Below, one piece after another: positions 48,760 through 57,493 of a stretch of DNA of 64,000 nt. Position numbers and translations under genes: made by a program. The notes under the pieces are model-generated. The model made no database searches. It was given only the letters and a program-made list of their open reading frames with translations, and had not been told where the DNA came from. Location of the stretch: positions 186,001-250,000 of the forward strand of contig NZ_JAUSQM010000001.1 in NCBI RefSeq assembly GCF_030811215.1. The letters run 5' to 3'. Every line of letters begins with the position of its first letter. Position 1 is the stretch's first letter. This DNA comes from Nocardioides massiliensis. GTDB taxonomy: Bacteria; Actinomycetota; Actinomycetes; Propionibacteriales; Nocardioidaceae.

Positions 48760-51300
48760 ATGACGAACTTCCTGGTGTCGGGTGCCTCTCCACGGCGGGG
48801 CGCCAACGACCACACCCCGCTCGTGACCTCTGCCGTGGCAGCCACCGCGACCCTCGCTTCGGAGCTGGTGAAGGTCTCGCTGGGACGGTCCGCGATCACA
48901 CCCGACCCCCGCGACCGGCGCTTTCAGGACCCCGCCTGGGCGACGAGCCCGGTCTACCGCCGCCTCGGCCAGTCCTACCTCGCTGCCTGTGCGGCGGTGG
49001 AGCACGTCGCCGAGGAGCTCGACGACGCCGGCCAGCGCGAGGCCGCCGAGCGGGCCCGCCTGCTGGGCAGCCTCGTGACGAGCGCGCTCGCGCCGACCAA
49101 CACGCTCGCGGGCAACCCGGCCGCGCTCAAGCGCGCGATCGACACCGGCGGCGCCAGCGTGGTGCGCGGGTCGCTGAACGCGCTCGAGGACCTGCGCCGC
49201 AACGGCGGGATGCCGTCCCAGGTGCGGCGCGACTCCCTTCAGGTCGGCCGCGACCTCGCCGTCACGCCGGGCGCGGTGATCCAGCGCGACGAGCACGGCG
49301 AGGTGCTGCGCTATGCCCCGACCACCGAGCAGGTGCGCGAACGCCCGGTGCTCATCATCCCGCCACCGATCGGCCGCTTCTACTTCCTCGACCTCAGCCC
49401 GGGCCGCAGCTTCGTCGAGCACGCGCTCGGCCACGGGCTGCAGACCTTCCTGCTCAGCTGGCGCAACCCGACCCCGGAGCACGACGACTGGAGCATCGAC
49501 GACTACGTCGGGCGGATCCGCTCGGCGGTCGACGCGGTCTGCGCCGAGACCGGCAGCCCCGACGTCAACATCATGGGCTTCTGCGCCGGCGGGATCCTGA
49601 CGAGCCTGCTCCTCGCCCACGAGGCGGCCACGGGCGAGCGTCGGGTCCACTCCGCGTCGTTCGGGGTGACCATGCTCGACTTCGGCGAGCCGATGGCGCT
49701 CACCGCGCTCACGCCCGACTGGATGGCGGGGCTCTCGCGGCGGCTCGCGGAGCGCAAGGGCGTCCGCACGGCGGAGTCGACGGGACGGGCCTTCACCTGG
49801 CTGCGCCCCGACGACCTGGTGTGGAACTACTGGGTCAACAACTACCTCATGGGCCAGGACCCGCCCGAGTTCGACATCCTCAGCTGGAACGCCGACGGCA
49901 CCAACCTCCCAGCCAGGCTCTACGGCCAGTTCATCGAGATGGTGCGCGAGAACCCGCTCCTGCGGCCCAACGGGATGAAGGTGCTCGACACCCCCGTCGA
50001 CCTCAGCGAGGTCGACGTACCCGCCTTCGTCATGGGTGCCGTCGCCGACCACCTGACCCCGTGGCGCACGACGTACCGCACGACCCAGCTTCTGGGTGGC
50101 GACACCGTCTATGCGCTCAGCAGCGCGGGCCACATCGCCAGCCTGGTCAACCCGCCCGGCCGTCCCCGGATGTCCTACACGATTGCTCCGGCGACCCCAG
50201 GCGAGTCGGCCGACGACTGGCAGGAGCGTGCGACCACCCACCAGGGATCGTGGTGGGAGGCGTGGGCCGAGTGGCTGCTCGAGCGCTCCGGCGACGAGAC
50301 GCCCGCGCCGACCTGGTACGACCCCCGCCGTACGCCGCCCCTGGGGCGCGCGCCCGGGCGCTACGTGTTCGAGAAGTCCCGCTCCAAGGTGCGCCGCAAG
50401 CGCCAGGACGGCGACCCGGTCACCCACATCAGCCGTGAGGGACTGTCCTACACGGTCGCCGGCTCCGGCCCGCCGCTGCTGTGGATCACCGGCTACAACG
50501 CGCCCAGCGAGATCCTGGCGCCGCTCGTCGAGGAGTTCACCGACCGGTTCACCTGCATCACCTACGACCTGCGCGGGTGCGGGCGCACCGAGCTGCCCCC
50601 AACCTCGATCAGCACCCGCTCGATGGCCGAGGACGCCCTCGACGTCATCGAGAGCGCGGCGCTGGGACCGGTGCACGTGCTCGGGTTCTCGCTCGGCGGC
50701 ATGATCGCCCAGGAGCTGGCTCTGCTGGCGCCCGATCGCGTCCGGGCGCTGGTCCTGGCCTCCAGCACCCCGGGCGGCATGAAGACCGAGCACGCCTCCA
50801 CCCCCACGACGACCGTGATGGAGCTGCTGCGCACCGCCCAGCGGTTCAACCTGTGGCACTTCGCGCCGGTCGTCGGCACCACCCAGGCGTGGGCGGCCGG
50901 CACCCACGACGCGGCGGCCCGCCTGCCGCAGGTGCAGGCCCCGACGCTGGTCGTGCACGGCCAGGAGGACCGGCTCCTGCGCGTCGGCCACGCCGAACGC
51001 CTGGCTGCGCTCATCCCGGACGCCGAGCTGGTCACGCTCCCCGACGCCGGGCACGTGTTCTTCCTCGACGGACCCGAGGGGATGGACCACATCGCCACGT
51101 GGCTCGACGAGCACCGCGACCAGGAGCCGGGCACCCCCGCTCCCCCGGACCCGCCGCGGACCTGGTCGGAGGAGGCCGTGCATCAGCTGCGAGTGCAGGC
51201 CATGCCGGGCCTCCGGGTCGGGCAGGCGTTCGCACACCGCGCGGGGCAGCTGGCCTCGCTCGCGCCGCGGGTGCTCCCCCGGCCGCGCCGCGGCAGCTGA
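48760..51300 (+). CDS. PHA synthase fused to an alpha/beta hydrolase
   Basis: 846 residues from the ATG at 48760 (a TTG lies just before). Residues up to about 550 are a class I-like PhaC: PIGRFYFLDLSPGRSFVEHA, a lipase-like box with nucleophile Cys275 (MGFCAGG), AVADHLTPW with the active-site Asp and AGHIASLVNPPG with His458. After a basic linker, a second alpha/beta hydrolase begins near residue 560 (YTVAGSGPPLLWITGYNAP), with nucleophile Ser644 (GFSLGGM) and His765 (DAGHVFFLDG). PhaC polymerises hydroxyacyl-CoA. A hydrolase on the same chain could cleave PHA or chain ends. Confidence 0.88.
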   Translation: MTNFLVSGASPRRGANDHTPLVTSAVAATATLASELVKVSLGRSAITPDPRDRRFQDPAWATSPVYRRLGQSYLAACAAVEHVAEELDDAGQREAAERARLLGSLVTSALAPTNTLAGNPAALKRAIDTGGASVVRGSLNALEDLRRNGGMPSQVRRDSLQVGRDLAVTPGAVIQRDEHGEVLRYAPTTEQVRERPVLIIPPPIGRFYFLDLSPGRSFVEHALGHGLQTFLLSWRNPTPEHDDWSIDDYVGRIRSAVDAVCAETGSPDVNIMGFCAGGILTSLLLAHEAATGERRVHSASFGVTMLDFGEPMALTALTPDWMAGLSRRLAERKGVRTAESTGRAFTWLRPDDLVWNYWVNNYLMGQDPPEFDILSWNADGTNLPARLYGQFIEMVRENPLLRPNGMKVLDTPVDLSEVDVPAFVMGAVADHLTPWRTTYRTTQLLGGDTVYALSSAGHIASLVNPPGRPRMSYTIAPATPGESADDWQERATTHQGSWWEAWAEWLLERSGDETPAPTWYDPRRTPPLGRAPGRYVFEKSRSKVRRKRQDGDPVTHISREGLSYTVAGSGPPLLWITGYNAPSEILAPLVEEFTDRFTCITYDLRGCGRTELPPTSISTRSMAEDALDVIESAALGPVHVLGFSLGGMIAQELALLAPDRVRALVLASSTPGGMKTEHASTPTTTVMELLRTAQRFNLWHFAPVVGTTQAWAAGTHDAAARLPQVQAPTLVVHGQEDRLLRVGHAERLAALIPDAELVTLPDAGHVFFLDGPEGMDHIATWLDEHRDQEPGTPAPPDPPRTWSEEAVHQLRVQAMPGLRVGQAFAHRAGQLASLAPRVLPRPRRGS

Positions 51301-51324
51301 GCCCCGCTCACCCCAAGACAGCAA

Positions 51325-51356
51325 GGAGGGCCGGGACCACCAGGTCCCGGCCCTCC
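51325..51356. terminator. Bidirectional terminator between convergent genes
   Basis: GGAGGGCCGGGACC (51325-51338) and GGTCCCGGCCCTCC (51343-51356) form a perfect 14-base stem with a 4-base loop, between the PHA synthase stop (51300) and the convergent lipoprotein stop (51379). Confidence 0.85.
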
Positions 51357-51378
51357 TGTCACGTCGTGGTGCGTGACC

Positions 51379-51837
51379 TCAGCTGGCGTTGAGGTCCACG
51401 TCGCACTCGTCCTTGGCGTGCTCGGAGATGGTGTCCGCCGCCTCCTGGACCTCGTCGCCGCTCAGGTTCTGCAGCTTCTCCCCGAGCTCGGTGAGCTGCT
51501 CCTCGGTGACGCCCTCGGGCAGCTGGCCCGTGGAGAGCTCACCCAGGTCGGAGAACTCCAGGCCGGCCTCGTCGAGCGCGTCGTCGATGGCCTCCATCTG
51601 CTTGTCGAGGACCTGCCACTCGTCCTTGACCTCGTCGGGCGCGTCGTCGGCGAGGTCGCTGATGGCGTCGAAGGCCTTCTCCATGGAGTCGGCGTCGGTG
51701 CCGGTGAGGCTGCCCAGCTCGTCGACGGTCGCCTCGAGGTCGTTGCAGTAGGCGTCGGTGCTGTTGCCGCAGCCGGTGACCAGGCTCGCGGACAGGGCGA
51801 GGGCAGCGAGCCCGACAGCCTTCTTGGTGATCTTCAT
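51379..51837 (-). CDS. Acidic lipoprotein
   Basis: 152 residues. Signal peptide KKAVGLAALALSASLVTGCGN with lipobox LVTGC. The mature protein is very acidic and helical (DELGSLTGTDADSMEKAFDAI, EEQLTELGEKLQNLSGDEVQEAADTI). Two more cysteines may pair (AYCNDLE, KDECDVDL). No family recognised. It is convergent with the PHA synthase. Confidence 0.75.
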   Translation of the reverse strand: MKITKKAVGLAALALSASLVTGCGNSTDAYCNDLEATVDELGSLTGTDADSMEKAFDAISDLADDAPDEVKDEWQVLDKQMEAIDDALDEAGLEFSDLGELSTGQLPEGVTEEQLTELGEKLQNLSGDEVQEAADTISEHAKDECDVDLNAS

Positions 51838-52001
51838 GGGTGTGGTGGCTCCTTGCGATCGCTTCCCCGTGACAAATCCGCGGGCTCCTGCGCCCGCCGG
51901 CGCAGTCTTTCACAGCGGGCTACCGCAAGGCCTGCGGTGCCCTTGTGCAAGTTCGCCCCAAGGTGGCCGATCCGGACAGTGGCGTTCCCTACGCTGCTGT
52001 C

Positions 52002-53198
52002 ATGACCCGAGGTTCGCGCGCGCGGTTGGCCGTCGTGCCGGCAGTCCTGCTCGCCCTGGTGGCGACCCTGCTCGTCGCCGGGACCGCCACCACGCAGGCA
52101 GCACCGGCAGGGAAGATCACCGGCCAGATCCGCGCGGCCGGCTCCGGCCAGGGGGTCAGCAAGCTGCAGGTCTCGCTGTTCGACCGGCACTGGAACTTCA
52201 TCCGCAAGCGGAAGGCCAACAGCTCCGGGATCTACTCGTTCGGGCCCATGCGTCCGGGCGTCTACTGGATCCAGGTCAACGACCGGCGCCCCAACTACGA
52301 CGTCTCCAAGGTCGCCACGACGCAGGCCAAGGTGCGGGTCCGGGGCGGCAGGACCACGATCCGCCACATCCGCGTCCGCCGCGGCGCCGCGATCACCGGC
52401 ACGGTGCGCGCGGGTGGCCGCGCCGCGCCGCACGCCCGGGTCGTCGCGATCAATCAGCACGGCGGGACCTACGAGGTCCGCGCCAACGAGCGCGGCGAGT
52501 TCGCCCTCGGGGGCCTCAGCGCCGCCAGCTACTCGGTCTTCGGCTACGACCGCGCAAAGCAGTTCACCGGCGCCAGCACGTGGGTGCCGAAGCTCGAGCC
52601 CGGCAGGATCGTCAACACCACGGTCCGGCTCGACACGCGCGCCGGCGGTCTCGTCGTCGATCTGTACGCCGGCCGCGAGCCGCTGCGAGCCCGCGTCTGG
52701 GTCACGGCAGTGAACCGTCGCACGGGCCAGTACTGGGTCGCCCGCTCGAACCGCGGCCAGGTCACCCTCGCCGGACTGCATCCCGGCCGCTACCGGATCT
52801 CCGTGCCGGGCGCCGGCAACTTCCTCTCGCGCACCGGCAACGTCGGCAAGGTCCACGAGGGCAAGTTCCGCTTCACCAGCTTCCGCCTCAACCGACGCGG
52901 CGGCTGGTTCACCGGGACGGCGCTCGACGCGTCCAACGGCACGGGGCTCAAGGGTGTCACCGTCAGCGTCTACGACAGCGCCGGGTCGCTGCGCGCCCAG
53001 CGCAAGACCGACAGTCAGGGCGACTTCCGCGTCGGCGGGTCGTTCGGCAACGAGAAGCAGCTGACGGTCGTCCTCGAGGTCCCGTCCGGGGTCAAGGGCC
53101 AGAAGTACCGCAAGGTCACGATCAGCGGCATCCGTTCGGTGGCCGGGCGCGGGATCTCCCTCGGGGAGATCCTCATGACGCGCAACGGGAAGTTCTAA
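52002..53198 (+). CDS. Secreted protein with carboxypeptidase-regulatory-like repeats
   Basis: 398 residues. A signal peptide (RLAVVPAVLLALVATLLVAGTATTQAAP) is followed by repeated beta-sandwich units of carboxypeptidase-regulatory type, such as KITGQIRAAGSGQGVSKLQVSL, AITGTVRAGGRAAPHARVVAI and WFTGTALDASNGTGLKGVTVSV. These repeats occur in secreted or cell-wall proteins and bind or shape surfaces. TACGCT (51990-51995) ends six bases before the ATG, suggesting a leaderless transcript. The 164 bases upstream hold no gene. Confidence 0.78.
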   Translation: MTRGSRARLAVVPAVLLALVATLLVAGTATTQAAPAGKITGQIRAAGSGQGVSKLQVSLFDRHWNFIRKRKANSSGIYSFGPMRPGVYWIQVNDRRPNYDVSKVATTQAKVRVRGGRTTIRHIRVRRGAAITGTVRAGGRAAPHARVVAINQHGGTYEVRANERGEFALGGLSAASYSVFGYDRAKQFTGASTWVPKLEPGRIVNTTVRLDTRAGGLVVDLYAGREPLRARVWVTAVNRRTGQYWVARSNRGQVTLAGLHPGRYRISVPGAGNFLSRTGNVGKVHEGKFRFTSFRLNRRGGWFTGTALDASNGTGLKGVTVSVYDSAGSLRAQRKTDSQGDFRVGGSFGNEKQLTVVLEVPSGVKGQKYRKVTISGIRSVAGRGISLGEILMTRNGKF

Positions 53199-53205
53199 AG
53201 GCGCC

Positions 53206-54132
53206 TCAGTCGATCGTGAACAGGTCGCCGTGCTCGTCGATGCGGGCCAGTACCTCGGTGCAGTCCAGCTGCTCGAGGGCCAGCGGGTCCTCCGCACCGT
53301 CCTCCACCTCGGCCCACGTGCGCGGGGCCGCGACCATCGGCCGCTCCCGTCCCCGCAGGGAGTACGGCGACACGGTGGTCTTGGCCGGCGCGTTCTGTGA
53401 CCAGTCGAGGAAGACCTTGCCCGGCCGCTTCGCCTTCGTCATCTGCGCCGTCACCAGGTCCTTGTGGTCGCGCATCAGCCCCTCGGCTACCTGTTTGGCC
53501 AGCTCACTGACCTGCTTGCCGTTGCGCTTGCCCCCGCGCCCCGAGCCCGCCTGGGGCAGTCCGGCGTACAGGTGCAGGCCCTTGCTCCCGCTGGTCACCG
53601 GCACGCAGGCCAGGCCCAGGTCCTCGAGCCGCTCGCGCACGAGCAGCGCCACCTGCGCGCACTCGGGCAGGCCGGCCGGGTCACCGGGGTCGAGGTCGAT
53701 GACGAGCCGGTCGGGATTGGTCGGCTGGCCGTTGCGCCCGACGGTCCACTGGTGCACGTGCAGCTCGAGGGACGCGAGATTCACCAGGTAGGTGAGCGAC
53801 GCCAGCCCGTCGATCACGGGGAAGGTGATCGTGTCGCTGGATCCTCCGCGCGAGCCGCTGGAGGGCACGGTGGCCGAGCGCAGCCAGGTCGGGGCGCCCG
53901 AGGGCAGGTTCTTCTCGAAGAACGAGCCCTTGGCGGTGCCGTTGGGCCAGCGGATGCGGGTCACCGCCCGGTCGGCGAGGTGCGGCAGCAGCACGGGCGC
54001 GACCTGGGCGTAGTAGTGCAGCACCTCGCCCTTCGTCGTACCGGTGCTGGGATACATGACCTTGTCGAGGTTGCTGATCCGCAGGGTGCGGCCGTCGACC
54101 TCGACGTGCACCTCACTGCTCTGCGGACTCAT
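53206..54132 (-). CDS. ligD: LigD polymerase domain (NHEJ)
   Basis: 308 residues with the LigD-type primase/polymerase features: LRISNLDKVMYPSTGTTKGEVLHYYAQVAPVLLPHL, VIDLDPGDPAGLPECAQVALLVRE (catalytic aspartates), VTSGSKGLHLYAGL and KVFLDWSQNAPAKTTVSPYSLRGRERPMVAAP. It fills in ends during non-homologous end joining. It is a separate protein here, overlapping the ligase gene by 20 bases. Confidence 0.92.
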   Translation of the reverse strand: MSPQSSEVHVEVDGRTLRISNLDKVMYPSTGTTKGEVLHYYAQVAPVLLPHLADRAVTRIRWPNGTAKGSFFEKNLPSGAPTWLRSATVPSSGSRGGSSDTITFPVIDGLASLTYLVNLASLELHVHQWTVGRNGQPTNPDRLVIDLDPGDPAGLPECAQVALLVRERLEDLGLACVPVTSGSKGLHLYAGLPQAGSGRGGKRNGKQVSELAKQVAEGLMRDHKDLVTAQMTKAKRPGKVFLDWSQNAPAKTTVSPYSLRGRERPMVAAPRTWAEVEDGAEDPLALEQLDCTEVLARIDEHGDLFTID

Positions 54133-55078
54133 GGTCGATCAGCTCCTCGGGGTCCAGGTCGGGACGCGGACCGACGTACGCCGGCTGTCGCAGCCGCCCG
54201 CCCCCGGTCGTCCCCAGCGCCGCGATGTCCACCACCAGGCTCGGACGGCACCACCGCGCGCCCGTTGCGTCCACCCGCGGGACCTCGTCGACGAACGGAT
54301 TGGTCGCGTCCTCCAAGGGCGCGAGCAGCTCGGCCAGCCGGGCCGCCGCCTTCCCGGCGATGCCGGACCCGACGCGCCCGCGGTAGCGCAGGCCGTGGGC
54401 GGTCGGCTCCCCCACCAGCAGCGCGCCCAACCGGTCGCCGACGCCCTTCTCGGGTCGCCACCCGCCCACGACGTAGGACGCCCGGGCGCGGTGGGGGTAC
54501 TTCAACCAGTCCTTGCTGCGGTGGTCGAAGCGGTAGGTGGAGTCGCGGTGCTTGCTGACGATGCCCTCGAGGCCCTGCGCGCGGGTGGCCTCGAGCAGCA
54601 TCTGCCCGTCGTCGTACGCCGGAGCCACGTGCACGGACACCCCGGCCTCGTCGAGTGCGAGCTCCTCCAGGTGGGCACGGCGGTCCACCAGCGGCCGCCC
54701 GGTGAGGTCGTCGTCCGCCAGTCGGAGCAGGTCGAAGGCCATGAAGGTGACGGGATTGTGCACGGCGAGCCGCTCGGCCCGGGCTGCGTCGCGCACGTGC
54801 ATCCGGTCGGCCAACCGGGCGAACGAGGGTCTGCCGTCGTCGAACGCCACGACCTCACCGTCGAGCAGGGTGCCGACGGGCAGCACGTCGGCGAGTCCGT
54901 GGACCTCCGGATAGGCGGCGGTGATGGCGTTCTCGTTGCGCGAGGTCATGACCAGACCGCGGGCGGTCACCTCGATCAGAGCGCGTACGCCGTCCCACTT
55001 GACCTCGTGCAACCACGCGCTGCCGGTCGGCGGCGCGGGAAACACCCGGTCCCCGCGGGTGGCGAGCATGGGGCGCAT
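54113..55078 (-). CDS. ligD: ATP-dependent DNA ligase, LigD ligase domain
   Basis: 321 residues. Motif I EVKWDGVRALIE holds the nucleophilic lysine; LLDGEVVAFDD, LEGIVSKHRDSTYRFDHRSKDWLKYPHRARASYVVGGW and an OB-fold part (GLRYRGRVGSGI) follow. In Mycobacterium the ligase and polymerase domains are in one LigD chain; here they are two proteins from overlapping genes. It seals breaks together with Ku, encoded divergently. Confidence 0.92.
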   Translation of the reverse strand: MRPMLATRGDRVFPAPPTGSAWLHEVKWDGVRALIEVTARGLVMTSRNENAITAAYPEVHGLADVLPVGTLLDGEVVAFDDGRPSFARLADRMHVRDAARAERLAVHNPVTFMAFDLLRLADDDLTGRPLVDRRAHLEELALDEAGVSVHVAPAYDDGQMLLEATRAQGLEGIVSKHRDSTYRFDHRSKDWLKYPHRARASYVVGGWRPEKGVGDRLGALLVGEPTAHGLRYRGRVGSGIAGKAAARLAELLAPLEDATNPFVDEVPRVDATGARWCRPSLVVDIAALGTTGGGRLRQPAYVGPRPDLDPEELIDHESAEQ

Positions 55079-55171
55079 GGGGCCATCCTGACAGGGGAAG
55101 GGTGGCGACGGGCTGGTCTCGACTCCGCTCGACCGTCAACGGGCGGCTCGACACGGAACGAAGGAGTGCAG

Positions 55172-56134
55172 ATGCGGGCGATCTGGAAGGGCGCGGTGTC
55201 CTTCGGGCTGGTCAGCGTCCCCGTGAAGCTCTACGCGGCGACGGAGAACAAGGACATCTCCTTCCGCCAGGTGCACGCCAAGGACGGCGGGCGGATCCGC
55301 TACCAGCGCGTCTGCAGCCTCGACGGCGAGGAGGTCGCCTACGCCGACATCGCCAAGGGCTACGAGACCGAGGACGGGCAGATGGTCGTCCTCGACGACG
55401 ACGACCTGGCCGAGCTGCCGTCGGTGAGCAGCCGCGAGATCACGGTCGAGAAGTTCGTGCCCAGCGACCAGATCGACCCGATGCTGTTCGAGAAGTCCTA
55501 CTACCTCGAGCCCGACAAGGCAGCGGCCAAGCCCTACTCCCTGCTGCGCGAGGCACTCGTCGAGTCCGACCGGATGGCGCTGGTGACCGTCGCGCTGCGC
55601 AACCGCACCTCGCTGGCCGTGCTGCGCGTGCGCGACGACGTGATCGTGCTGCAGACCATGATGTGGCCCGACGAGATCCGCGTCCCCGACTTCAGCGTCG
55701 ACTCCGGCGAGGAGGCCCGGCCGCAGGAGGTCAAGATGGCGACGATGCTGGTCGAGACCCTCGCCGGCGACTTCGACGCGACGGAGTTCGAGGACGACTA
55801 CCGCGAGGCGGTCGAGGAGCTCGTGCGCGCCAAGGTCGAGGGCGGCGAGGTCAAGCGCTCCCCCGAGGCGCCCAAGAGCGGTGGCGAGGTCGTCGACCTG
55901 CTGGCGGCGCTGCAGCGCAGCGTCGACGCGGCCAAGTCCGCCCGCGGGGAGAAGGCGAGCGACGACAGTTCGGGCGACGACTCCGGCGAGGGCTCCGGGA
56001 GCGAGAAGCCCGCCAAGAAGACGGCAGCGAAGAAGAGCTCCGCGAAGAAGACCGCGACCAAGAAGGCGCCCGCCAAGAAGAGCGCGACGAAGAAGACCGC
56101 CGCCAAGAAGGCGACGGCGAAGAAGGCCAGCTGA
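55172..56134 (+). CDS. ku: Ku protein (NHEJ)
   Basis: 320 residues from an ATG with AAGGAG upstream, divergent from ligD. The Ku core includes AIWKGAVSFGLVSVPVKLYAATENKDISFRQVH, YEKGYE-like IAKGYETEDGQMVVLDDDDL and MLFEKSYYLEPDKAAAKPYSLLREAL. The C-terminal 60 residues are a Lys/Ala-rich repeat tail (KKTAAKKSSAKKTATKK), known in actinobacterial Ku proteins to bind DNA. Partner of the split LigD. Confidence 0.96.
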   Translation: MRAIWKGAVSFGLVSVPVKLYAATENKDISFRQVHAKDGGRIRYQRVCSLDGEEVAYADIAKGYETEDGQMVVLDDDDLAELPSVSSREITVEKFVPSDQIDPMLFEKSYYLEPDKAAAKPYSLLREALVESDRMALVTVALRNRTSLAVLRVRDDVIVLQTMMWPDEIRVPDFSVDSGEEARPQEVKMATMLVETLAGDFDATEFEDDYREAVEELVRAKVEGGEVKRSPEAPKSGGEVVDLLAALQRSVDAAKSARGEKASDDSSGDDSGEGSGSEKPAKKTAAKKSSAKKTATKKAPAKKSATKKTAAKKATAKKAS

Positions 56135-56158
56135 CCTCTCGATCGACGTCCGGGTGCC

Positions 56159-57421
56159 ATGATGCCCGGCGTGATCGCGATCATCGGTGCCGGCCCGTCC
56201 GGACTCGCCGCCGCCCGCAACCTGCAGCGCGCGGGGCTGGCGTGGGAGGGCTTCGAGCTAGCCGCCGACGTCGGCGGGCTGTGGGACATCGACGCCCCGC
56301 GCTCGACGGTCTATGAGTCGGCCCACCTCATCTCCTCGCGCACGACCACGGAGTTCACCGAGTTCCCCATGCGCGACTCGGTCGCGGACTACCCGAGCCA
56401 CCGCGAGCTGCACGCCTACTTCCGCGACTTCGCCGACCACTTCGGCCTGCGGACGGGGTTCCGGTTCGGCACGGAGGTCACCCGGGTGGAGCCGGCCGCG
56501 GGTCGTTGGTCGGTGACCCGCGTCGGGCCGGACGGTGAGCGGACCTCGACGTACGACGGGGTGATCGTGGCCAACGGCACCCTGAGTGAGCCGAACATGC
56601 CGACGCTGCCGGGCAGCTTCGACGGGGAGCTGATCCACACCTCGGCGTACAAGCACGCGAGCGTCTTCGCCGGCAAGCGAGTGCTGATCGTGGGCGCCGG
56701 CAACTCCGGGTGCGACATCGCCGTCGACGCCGTGCACCACGCCGCGTCGGTCGACATCAGCGTGCGGCGCGGCTACCACTTCGTGCCGAAGTACGTCTTC
56801 GGCAAGCCCGCAGACACGCTCAACCAGGGGCGTCCGCTGCCCGCGCGCATCAAGCAGGCCATCGACAGCCGCGTCCTGAAGCTCTTCACCGGAGACCCCG
56901 TGCGCTATGGGTTCCCGAAGCCGGACCACAAGATCTACGAGTCCCACCCGATCGTGAACTCGATGATCCTCTATCACCTCGGCCACGGGGACCTGCGCGT
57001 CATGAAGGACGTGGAGCGGCTCGACGGTGACGGCGTGCGCTTCGTCGACGGCACCCGCGAGACCTACGACCTCGTGGTGCTGGCGACCGGCTACCGGCTG
57101 CACTACCCGTTCCTCGACCCTGCCCACCTGAACTGGGACGGCCGCACCGGCGCTCCCGACCTCTACCTCAACATCTTCGGCGCTCCCGGCCTCTTCGTGC
57201 TCGGGATGATCGAGGCCAGCGGGATCGGCTGGCAGGGCAGGTACGAGCAGGCCGAGCTGGTGGCGGCGTACCTCCGCGCGCTGGAGGCCGATCCCGCTGC
57301 CGCCGCGGCGTTCGAGCAGCGGATGCGCGGGCCGCGACCGGACCTGTCGGGCGGTTATCGCTACCTGGGCCTCGATCGCATGGCCTACTACGTCAAGACG
57401 ACAGCGAAGGGTCTTCACTGA
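56159..57421 (+). CDS. Flavin-containing monooxygenase, possibly truncated
   Basis: 420 residues. FAD-binding IAIIGAGPSGLAAARNL, an FMO-like segment with AGNSGCDIAVDAV (NADPH-binding Rossmann) and the C-terminal YDLVVLATGYRLHYPFLDP match group B monooxygenases. The end, DRMAYYVKTTAKGLH, stops sooner than usual: homologs I recall continue about 15-20 residues after MAYYV. The second element begins right here, so its integration may have replaced the native C-terminus. The core activity may still be intact. Confidence 0.85.
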   Translation: MMPGVIAIIGAGPSGLAAARNLQRAGLAWEGFELAADVGGLWDIDAPRSTVYESAHLISSRTTTEFTEFPMRDSVADYPSHRELHAYFRDFADHFGLRTGFRFGTEVTRVEPAAGRWSVTRVGPDGERTSTYDGVIVANGTLSEPNMPTLPGSFDGELIHTSAYKHASVFAGKRVLIVGAGNSGCDIAVDAVHHAASVDISVRRGYHFVPKYVFGKPADTLNQGRPLPARIKQAIDSRVLKLFTGDPVRYGFPKPDHKIYESHPIVNSMILYHLGHGDLRVMKDVERLDGDGVRFVDGTRETYDLVVLATGYRLHYPFLDPAHLNWDGRTGAPDLYLNIFGAPGLFVLGMIEASGIGWQGRYEQAELVAAYLRALEADPAAAAAFEQRMRGPRPDLSGGYRYLGLDRMAYYVKTTAKGLH

Positions 57422-57451
57422 TAGTTGTCAAGGTCGTGACCTCTGTGTAGC

Positions 57452-57492
57452 GTGACACCTATCAACACATAGGTCTCACTGAGGAGTGTCAC
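57452..57492. promoter_or_regulatory. Inverted repeats upstream of the tyrosine integrase
   Basis: GTGACAC (57452-57458) pairs with GTGTCAC (57486-57492), and inside it ACCTAT (57457-57462) pairs with ATAGGT (57469-57474). They lie directly before the integrase ATG (57494). Possible attachment-arm sites, operator or leader hairpin; also covers the likely integrase promoter. Confidence 0.55.
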
Positions 57493-57493
57493 G

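Noticed and set aside
48586-51324. 912-codon minus-strand frame opposite the PHA synthase
   Set aside because: Arg/Gly/Ala-rich composition and no domains; the plus-strand frame has two complete active sites.
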